From: Chloranthus sessilifolius
Taxonomy: Eukaryota; Streptophyta; Magnoliopsida; Chloranthales; Chloranthaceae
Reading direction: 5' to 3'
DNA length: 64,000 nucleotides
NCBI GenBank assembly: GCA_021018995.1
Contig: CM037598.1
Location: 76,402,671 to 76,466,670 of the forward strand
Shown here: positions 56,689 to 64,000 of the stretch, one piece after another
Position numbering within the stretch: the first letter of the stretch is position 1
How the letters are laid out: each line of letters begins with the position of its first letter
Made by a program: the position numbers and the translations under genes
The notes under the pieces: model-generated
Databases searched by the model: none
Seen by the model: only the letters and a program-made list of their open reading frames with translations
Told to the model about the DNA's origin: nothing

Positions 56689-58363
56689 GTTCTCATCGAC
56701 ATGATCTATGACATGAACGACCAAAATTAAATTAATTGGGAAGCGCTTAGGAACCCTAACCCTAATAACAATCAACCCCAATAGAATTTAGGGATCATAA
56801 ATAACCCCATGCCCAACCACAACCAAGGGACACCGGCCCAGGTAATGACTGTAGATCTCCCCAGTCAATCCCATTTTTGGCCTTCGACATTAATCACTCG
56901 TATCCTACCCTCCGACACTATTACTACCCTTATGGGAAATCCTCCCTCCTTACATCCCCCTGCCTTGATCACACGGATCGCTCCACCGAGCCTGCCTCCA
57001 TATCCAAAGTTTACTCAAATACGAGTCCATTCCTTCAGGGCCAGGAGGCTATTCCTCCATCATTCCCCACTAGAGCCATTGACCCCGCCAAATCCTGAAT
57101 CACCAGTGTTACCACTCCCTTCACCCGACTCTGGATTTGAGTATGGAGACTATGCTCTTCAACCCGCCGTTCCGACTATCACACGGGTAGACAGTATCAC
57201 CAACATGACTCCCAACCAAGAGAGTGAAGCCAGAACTGAGTATCCGTCAAATAAAGAGCAAAGTGAATGAAAAAAATACCTAAATCCATGCGAGACGTTG
57301 GTCTCCACTTTCTTAGAGGAAGAGGATCACACGCAATACCTCCCACCTTGGAGTAGTGCCATACGGACACGCACTCCGACCCTTAACTTCACTCGCTTCA
57401 CAAATGCACCGACGTCGAGTCATGCTAGGTTCGACCAGCAACCGACCTACCCTATTCTCAAGTCGGAAACCAACTATCCACCTCTCCCTTTCCCCCAAAA
57501 TAAAGATTTCACATATGCACAACTACCCGAGGGGAACATGAGAGAAAGGGAAGTTGACTTGCCACCCCCACCTCATGTCATCCCACTACCAATTCTCGTA
57601 CCATAACCACCTCAGCCACCTGCACCTAGGGCCCATCGACCAGGTAAAGAAATAGCACTCGAGCTAGGGCAAGAGTATAATCTGTTACGACATCTCTAAA
57701 AGATCCCAACCCAGATATCTATACTAGAACTCATCAAGAAGTCGTCTGATCATCACTGACTGTTAATAAGGGTGTCGAGGACACTCAAGTGGACGAAGAC
57801 ACGACCCTGGATGAGCTTCATCAAATTACCTTTGTCATGGCACAACCTCCCGCCTTCACATTCATGGACACAGACATGCCTAAGGAGTCACTTCGTGGGA
57901 GTGTTGCCCCCATATATCTTACAGTCATAATCAGAGGGTTTTCTGTACCCCATGCACTAGTCGATACGGACACGAGACTCAATATTTGCCCTCTCACAAC
58001 ATGGAATACACAGAACAAGATGTCAGACCCTCGGCCATGTCGCTTATAGCCTATGATGGCTCACGTCGTTTCATAAAATGAACTATTAAACTTTAGGTCC
58101 GCCTTGGACCCGTGATAAAAGATGTTACGTTCCATGTTGCTGACTTCGCTAGTACATATAATCTCATTTTAGGTAAAAAATGGTTAGAATCAATAAAGGC
58201 TATCGCATCCACATACCATAAATACATTAAATTTCCGTATGAGGACTCCATCGTTCGTATATACGCTGATGCACCTCTTCAGGAGATGGATACTGATTAC
58301 GCGGCAAGCATTCTGATAGCCCATGAATCCGTACTAAATGCAGGCCACATCCAAAAGACGTGA
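56689..58363 (+). pseudogene. Tat/Ogre gag end and protease region (fossil)
   Basis: Resumes with LIDMIYDMNDQN, the usual stretch after the gag zinc segment in this lineage. A proline-rich region follows (57,000-57,650). Protease wording: VPHALVDTDTRLNICPL near 57,945-57,995 at the active-site position, and ADFASTYNLILGKKWLES near 58,140-58,190. Fossil; broken. Confidence 0.75.
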
Positions 58364-60420
58364 ATCATTGATGAAGCAGCTGTCGCATTAGTCTGCTCAC
58401 CTGCCCTTCCTGGTTTTCACCTAGAGCGACAACAAGAGCTAATGAGGAGGGAGGTTGGCCCAGACCTCGCTAAATTATACGACATCAATCCAACCGCAAT
58501 GAAAGGGTGGGATCTTATGTACCAACTCGGATATGTCCCCCACACTGGACTCGATAAGAATGAGCAAGGTCGTGTGAGACCTATATTCCCGACTAAAATA
58601 TGCAAGTACATAGGGTTAGGTTACCAGTTGAACGGCCAACCAGCCGATTTATTCTTACCTCACCGAAATGGTCTCCTTATGACCACTTCATCTATGGAAG
58701 TACTGAGAAAGCAGATGTGCCGAAGCAGAAGGAAGTATCCTTCACCAAACCCCGGGAGACATAAATTGAACTAATATCCAAAGCATTCAACGATTTGACG
58801 AACCTGAACGATGACGTCGATGAACCCCTCAAAGGAGTCAAACCTTTGTTTGACATTGAAAATCCCATAAAAGGAAGAAAGAAGGACCCTCCAGAAATTG
58901 AACCACAATTACAGGATTGGAAATCTACAGATGATGAAGATTTTCACATAGCGGCCTTACGAGACGATGAAGAACATTCACGTTCACCATGGGAAGGGGA
59001 TGACACCCTACAAGAAAATATTAATTCATATAGCATCCGCCTTTGCCTCGGCCTTGGAGGATGGGAATGCCCGTGGGACTCGCCTTGTATCTTTCACCCA
59101 TATCAACCCCGGTGCTAAGCATGTACTCACATACTAGAGCAATTTGCTAGCAAGATCACACATCCCCTAACGATCGAAGTGGACAGAGCCGACCCTACAA
59201 CCATAAGCATGACCAGTAATCCACCAACCTCGCGATTGGCACAAGAAGAGAGAGAACTTGATGGTTAGTTGTTCGACTCAGGAGGCATCCATGAGTCCGA
59301 AGAGGAGTTTGAATTAGACGCTCCTTCATCCCCAGATGCACCACAACTCTAAATATTTTGGTAATTGCTCGAGGAAGAGTGGCGACCTCCACCAAGTGAA
59401 GACGAGGATTACTAGATAGACCTCCCTGCACTTGAATTGGCAGAGCAAGCCAACCTAGAACTTCATGCCTTATCAGATCACGAGAGCGAATTGGATAATA
59501 TCATAGACTATAACTTGGAAGGATGGGAATGTCCTTGGGAATCTCCCTACATTTCTTATCATTACCAACCTCGTTGCCTAGCATGTGCGCTCATCCTGAC
59601 CTATCATGAAGATCAAGAGAAAGAGCTCCCTGCCACTAGGGACCCTTTAGGAGATTCCCCTCGCGGGAAGGACAATCATCTCATAACTTCGACGACGATA
59701 GTTCAATCGATTATGATCTCTCGAGCTTCTTTGGGGAAGAGACAATCAACCTAGTAGAGGAAACCCGAACTATTATACCCCTGTCATCAGCATTACTTAT
59801 TTAAAAGATCCCATTGGATGAGGACTCAAAAAAAATGCCAAATTTACAACAAGTCCGCGTTCCCCGAAGGATCGCCCGAACGGCTCCAGCAGTCGTCTCG
59901 CTCCCTCAACTAGAGGAAGCGGCTCTCCCGGTGCCCTTTGAGGCCACCGACCCTGTACCATATATATTATCAAAAATAAAAAAATAGAAAAACATAGAAA
60001 ACCCTAAAAAGCTAGAAATACAAAACCCAAAAAAATAAAAAAACCTTAAAAAAGAAAGAGAACTCTTTACCCCGACTCAAGTCTGCAGTCAACGAGGGGC
60101 TTCCCTCCTCTAACTCCTGACCCATCTCGCGCGCAAGGACGCAAAGCCTTCAGGCTAAGTAATAAGCCAGTCGTCATACTAGAAGAGATACTCCACGACT
60201 TCAAGAGAATAATCAATAGCCTTGACCTTCACTTTACCAAAGATCTTTCGGTCATAAATTGCACCGACAAAGAGTTGCCTTGCGCAAGATTAAATCCCCA
60301 GCCTAGTAATTTCACAATATATGAGCTCATCGAGGATGAAGGAGGAACACCAGGCCCTGATGAGACTCAAGACTTCCGATGAATTATTAAACATTTTGAC
60401 GAACAGACCTAGGCTGTCGC
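58364..60420 (+). pseudogene. Tat/Ogre spacer with G-patch-like segment and internal duplication (fossil)
   Basis: A Gly-rich segment (GWDLMYQLGYVPHTGLDKNE, 58,508 onward, ending near 58,620) resembles the G-patch-like module between protease and reverse transcriptase in Tat/Ogre elements. A long acidic spacer follows. Within it the phrase GWECPWDSPCIF-HPYQPRC (59,062-59,116) recurs as GWECPWESPYIS-YHYQPRC (59,521-59,575), so a unit of about 459 bases appears duplicated. Fossil. Confidence 0.65.
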
Positions 60421-60427
60421 TGAACCC

Positions 60428-62203
60428 ATGGAGGAAATCGATTTTGGCACCGACGAGAAGCCTAAGAAACTGTTGATTAGTGCGACGCTTAATCCTAGAG
60501 AACATCAACAGATTGTACAAGTCCTACAGGAACATCTCGACTCTTTTGTATGGTCCTACGAGGACATGCCTGGTTTAGATCCAAGTCTAGTAGAACATCG
60601 TCTTGTCTTAGAACCTGATGCGAAACCTGTTAAGTAGAAACTCCGCAGGATACACCCCCAAACAGCCCTTTAAGTCAAAGAGGAAGTTGACAAGTTACAC
60701 AGCTAAATTCATCTGAGTTATCCTCTACTCTAAGTGGATCGCCAATATAGTACCTGTTGACAAGAAAGACGGTAGGGTACGGGTTTGCATTTACTTTCAA
60801 AACCTCAATCAGGCATGCCTAAAAGATGACTTCCCACTCCCACATATTGACACTCTTGTTGACAACACCACTGGACATGAGATGCTATCCTTCATGGATG
60901 ATTTCTCTGGATATAATAAGATCAAGTTAGCAGAGTCTGACCAAGAGAAGACTTCCTACACCACACTATGAGGAACTTACTGCTACGTATGCCTTTTGGG
61001 CTCAAGAATGCAAGAGCCACATATCAATGCTCCATGATGGCTATTTTTCACGACATGATGCATAAGTGTATAGAGTTTTATGTTGATGACATATTAGTAA
61101 AGTGACGTGAGTAGGACACACTAAAGCCCTTCGGCTAGTGCTACAGAGAGCTAAAAAATATCAACTAAAAATGAATCCTAAGAAATGTGTTTTCGGAGTC
61201 ACCTCCGAAAAATTACTTGGTTTTATAGTTAGCAACTGAGGGATTGAAGTCGACCTTATGAAAGTGAGAGCCATTTTAGAGATGTCACCTCCCAGTAATA
61301 TCAAGGAATTACGAGGTTTGATAGGAAGATTGTAGTTCATCAGGAGATTTAACTTCCAGCATTCAGACCGATGTGATCCTTTCTACAAACTACTTAAAGG
61401 AGGGACTGAGTACAGATGGGATGACCAATGCCAGCAAGCTTTCGATAGCATTAAAAAAATACTTCCTTAACCCGCCAATACTATCGCCACCAATTATCGG
61501 AAGACCCCTAATCCTATACCTTTCAGTAAACGATAGAGCGATATGAGTAATCTTAGGATAATATGAAGAAGATGGCAAGAGAGAGAAGGCCATTTACTAC
61601 CTTAGTAGAACAATCATCGAATACGAACGAAAGTACACCCCTATGGAGAAGACATGCCTCACATTGGTATGGGCTTCAACTAAATAACGATATTACTTCA
61701 GAGCACATAAGATACTAGTGCTAGCCTGAATGGATCCTCTGAAGTACATATTCAAAAAGCCCGCCACATTAGGAAAGATCGCTCGCTGGCATATGCTATT
61801 ACAAGAGTTCGATATCACTTACGTTACCCAAAAGTCGATCAAGGGGCATGCCGTTGCAGATTACCTCGTAGATCTTCCACTCCCGAACGATGAACTCATA
61901 CACGCGGACTTTCCCGATGAAGTCTTACTCACAATTCATGGCGAAGAGCCTGATAAGACCTCATGGACCCTCTATTTCGACGGTGCTCTAAATCACAAAG
62001 GGAAGGGCATCAGGATAGTCCTTCTAAGCCCGAAAGGAGTGGTGATACCCAAAGCTTTCCAACTAGACTTCCCTGTTACCAATAATGTTACAGAATACGA
62101 AGCTTTTATAGCTGGATTACGGACAATGTTACAATTAGGTGTTAAACAATTAAAAACCATAGGCGATTCCAAACCAATAATCTCACAAGTCATAGGAGAA
62201 TGA
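60428..62203 (+). pseudogene. Tat/Ogre reverse transcriptase, RNase H and second (archaeal-type) RNase H (fossil)
   Basis: The N-terminal lead-in SFVWSYEDMPGLDPSLVEH (near 60,540) is typical of the lineage. Reverse transcriptase includes KDDFPLPHIDTLVDN, the MPFGLKNARATYQ-like stretch and the catalytic YVDDILVK-like segment near 61,080. RNase H remnants lie at 61,500-61,720. A second RNase H of archaeal type is at 61,960-62,200 (WTLYFDGALNHKGKGIRIVL, NNVTEYEAFIAGLRT). Fossil; broken. Confidence 0.85.
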
Positions 62204-63780
62204 AAAACTAAGGAAAGGAGACTAATGGCATAGCTAGAGACTGCTCAATATTTGGTAAAGAAATTTGAAAAGATCTTTTTCACACATATCCCTAGATTAG
62301 AAAATGAGTTGACAGATTCCTTAGTCACACTAGCCTCTGTCATCCAGATACCTATCGACCAAAATACCAAGACCTTCTTCATTGAAAGATTAACAGTACC
62401 CGCTCATAAAGTAGCATAGACCGTTACATGGGAACTACCAATTCTCCCTGCTAGTACGGAATCAAAAGAAATAATCACTCCAGAAAATCACACTGAAACA
62501 AAAATCGAAGTCACCACGTTCAAATTCAAGAAATCACCAACTGACGATGGACAACCATGGTATTTTGACATCTGAAATTTCTTAAAACATCAATATATTT
62601 CCCCATATGCCACAAAGATCGAACGAAAGACAATAAGAAATTGGTGCGCCCGATTCTATATACTCGACGAAATATTATATAAAGAAGCCTTCACCAAGGG
62701 AGTACTGTTGCGATGCGTCACGATTGCCGAAGGACAATATATCATCCAAGAAGTGCACGCCAGTGCCTGCGATGCCCACTCCGGTAGATAAAGACTCGCC
62801 GATCAAGTTACATGACAAGGCTACTTCTGGCCGACGATGATAAGAGACTGTCACCTCTATGTTCAATCCTACAAATAATGTCAAGAGCACACCGCACTTA
62901 TCAAAGCTCCATCAGTTGCGCTAAACACTATGACCTCGCCTTGGCCATTTTCGATGTGGACCTTCGACATCATTGGACCGTTTATAGACACCGTTGGGAA
63001 TACTCACAAGCATGCATTCATACTTACAGCGACCGAATACTATACCAAATGGGTAGAGGCCGAGTCTTATGTCAGAATCACCGCTTTGATGCTCACAAGG
63101 TTTATAGTTCGAAAATCATTACCTAATTTGGAGTACCCAGAATGTTCATCACCGACAACGGACCTCAGTTCATTGTAGAAAAGCCGAAGAAGTTATGGAA
63201 GAAATACGATATTGATTTGTGCCACTCATCGCCGTTCTACCCTCAAGGCAATGGACAAGCAGAAGAATCACACGAACACGATGAATTGTGGAAACAAGCA
63301 ATGGAGCCCGCTAACGACGATTCTTTGGAAGCACTCAAGACTTATAAGACCTCTCCCTACCTCCTCACCTATGGGATGGAGGCAATCCTACCATATGAGA
63401 TACAAGTACCATCTTTACGCATCCAACTCGATGATGAGCTATCCTTAGACGAGAGGAGAACTCCCTTACTTACTCAGTTAGAGCGACTCGGTGAAATATG
63501 CTTAAGGGCAGCTGATCACGCTCAGGTATATCAGAGGAGAATGGCCAGGGCCTATAATAAGAAAGTCCTTGAACGAACCTTTAACATTGGCGAGCTAGTC
63601 TTAAAGAAAATTATGCCTTTCAAACACGTCCATCTAAAAGGAAAACTGAAACCAAACTGGGAAGGCCCTTATGTTATAATAGCTGCATACCCTGAAAATG
63701 CATATAGGTTGGCGAACCAAGACGGGGAAGAACTCCCTAGCCCCTGGAATGTCATGTACCTTAGAAAATATCATCCTTAG
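62204..63780 (+). pseudogene. Tat/Ogre integrase region (fossil)
   Basis: Zinc-module remnants near 62,690-62,890. Core with DIIGPFIDTVGNTHKHAFIL near 62,970, FITDNGPQFI near 63,145 and SSPFYPQGNGQAEESH near 63,230. C-terminal GEL-LKK and LKPNWEGPYVII near 63,590-63,680, ending YLRKYHP at 63,777. Fossil; broken. Confidence 0.83.
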
Positions 63781-64000
63781 TCTTATGATCATCACATCCC
63801 ATGGTTAAAATACTTATACTTATCATCCCCATAGTCATCACGACCCATCCATTGGTCATATGTCTTCAATCCTTAGAATATCCTTAAAAATCTCCGACTT
63901 GTCGCTCACCATTTACACTCGGGCGATTTGATTGAAGGATTAGTGCCTACCTAAAACTTTTTTCAAAAGTGTAACAAACACCCGATTCTCATTCCCTATC
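63781..64000 (+). other. Tat/Ogre sequence downstream of integrase
   Basis: Non-coding stretch after the integrase stop at 63,780 and before the 3' LTR, which is beyond the window. Nothing else recognised. Confidence 0.6.

Larger units (their letters stand above)
39664..64000 (+). mobile_element. Tat/Ogre-like Ty3/Gypsy element, interrupted by T2 and cut by window end (fossil)
   Basis: Sense-strand element. It has a 5' LTR (39,664-42,207), gag (42,396-43,961), then a 12.7-kb foreign insertion, and continues at 56,689 with the gag end, protease, a long spacer, reverse transcriptase, RNase H, a second archaeal-type RNase H and integrase up to 63,780. The second RNase H (WTLYFDGALNHKGKG, VTEYEAFIAGLR) marks the Tat lineage. 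The 3' LTR lies beyond the window. Coding parts are broken in many places (more than ten). Confidence 0.88.

Noticed and set aside
1-64000. tRNA, rRNA or organelle DNA insertions
   Set aside because: Scanned by eye for cloverleaf B-box text and rRNA landmarks; only the tRNA-complementary primer sites of retrotransposons were found.

Overview
The window is a transposon-rich stretch of a flowering-plant nuclear genome. The evidence is several Ty3/Gypsy lineages known from plants (chromovirus/Tekay-like, Athila-like, and Tat/Ogre-like with a second RNase H), plant L1-type LINEs, several small inverted-repeat elements, and one plant gene fragment with GT-AG introns. There are no bacterial-style operons, and I found no CRISPR array, rRNA or tRNA. 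Almost all protein-like sequence belongs to broken mobile elements. The one credible host gene lies on the minus strand at about 17.2-19.9 kb.

Layout, left to right. From 1 to 13.3 kb, a chromovirus copy (A1), the 3' half of a Tekay-like element (T1) and a second chromovirus copy (A2, starting inside its protease) abut one another. The junctions are best read as nested insertions whose left halves lie outside the window: L1 LINE, then A2 inside it, then T1 inside A2, then A1 inside T1. From 13.3 to 15.5 kb is the minus-strand LINE, itself carrying a 229-bp inverted-repeat element with a 9-bp target duplication. A second small inverted-repeat element follows (15.48-15.96 kb). From 17.2 to 19.9 kb are two exons of a possible MOM1-like gene (MOM1 is a plant transcriptional-silencing factor), with a small element in the intron and further small repeats upstream, up to 22.8 kb.

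From 22.84 to 33.04 kb a foldback element with a 15-bp direct repeat has been split by an Athila-like element (23,243-33,020) with matching 5-bp target duplications (CCATC). From 33.3 to about 38.15 kb is a second L1 LINE on the minus strand. A third LTR-like sequence (about 38.2-39.66 kb) is interrupted at 39,664 by a Tat/Ogre-like element that runs off the right end. That element is itself interrupted in gag by a 12.7-kb minus-strand Tekay-like element (T2, 43,962-56,683, target duplication GTTGG).

The most unusual signal is not a gene. Several unrelated LTRs here, and one internal promoter-like region of T2, carry clusters of short perfect palindromes just upstream of TATA-like sequences. 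Each cluster has its own core (CGGACGTCCG, CAATCGATTG, CGATTAATCG, CCCTGGG), and the flanking arms change while staying complementary. In T2 an array of about 16 CGATTAATCG palindromes sits directly upstream of a TATA box and an additional open reading frame located between integrase and the 3' LTR.
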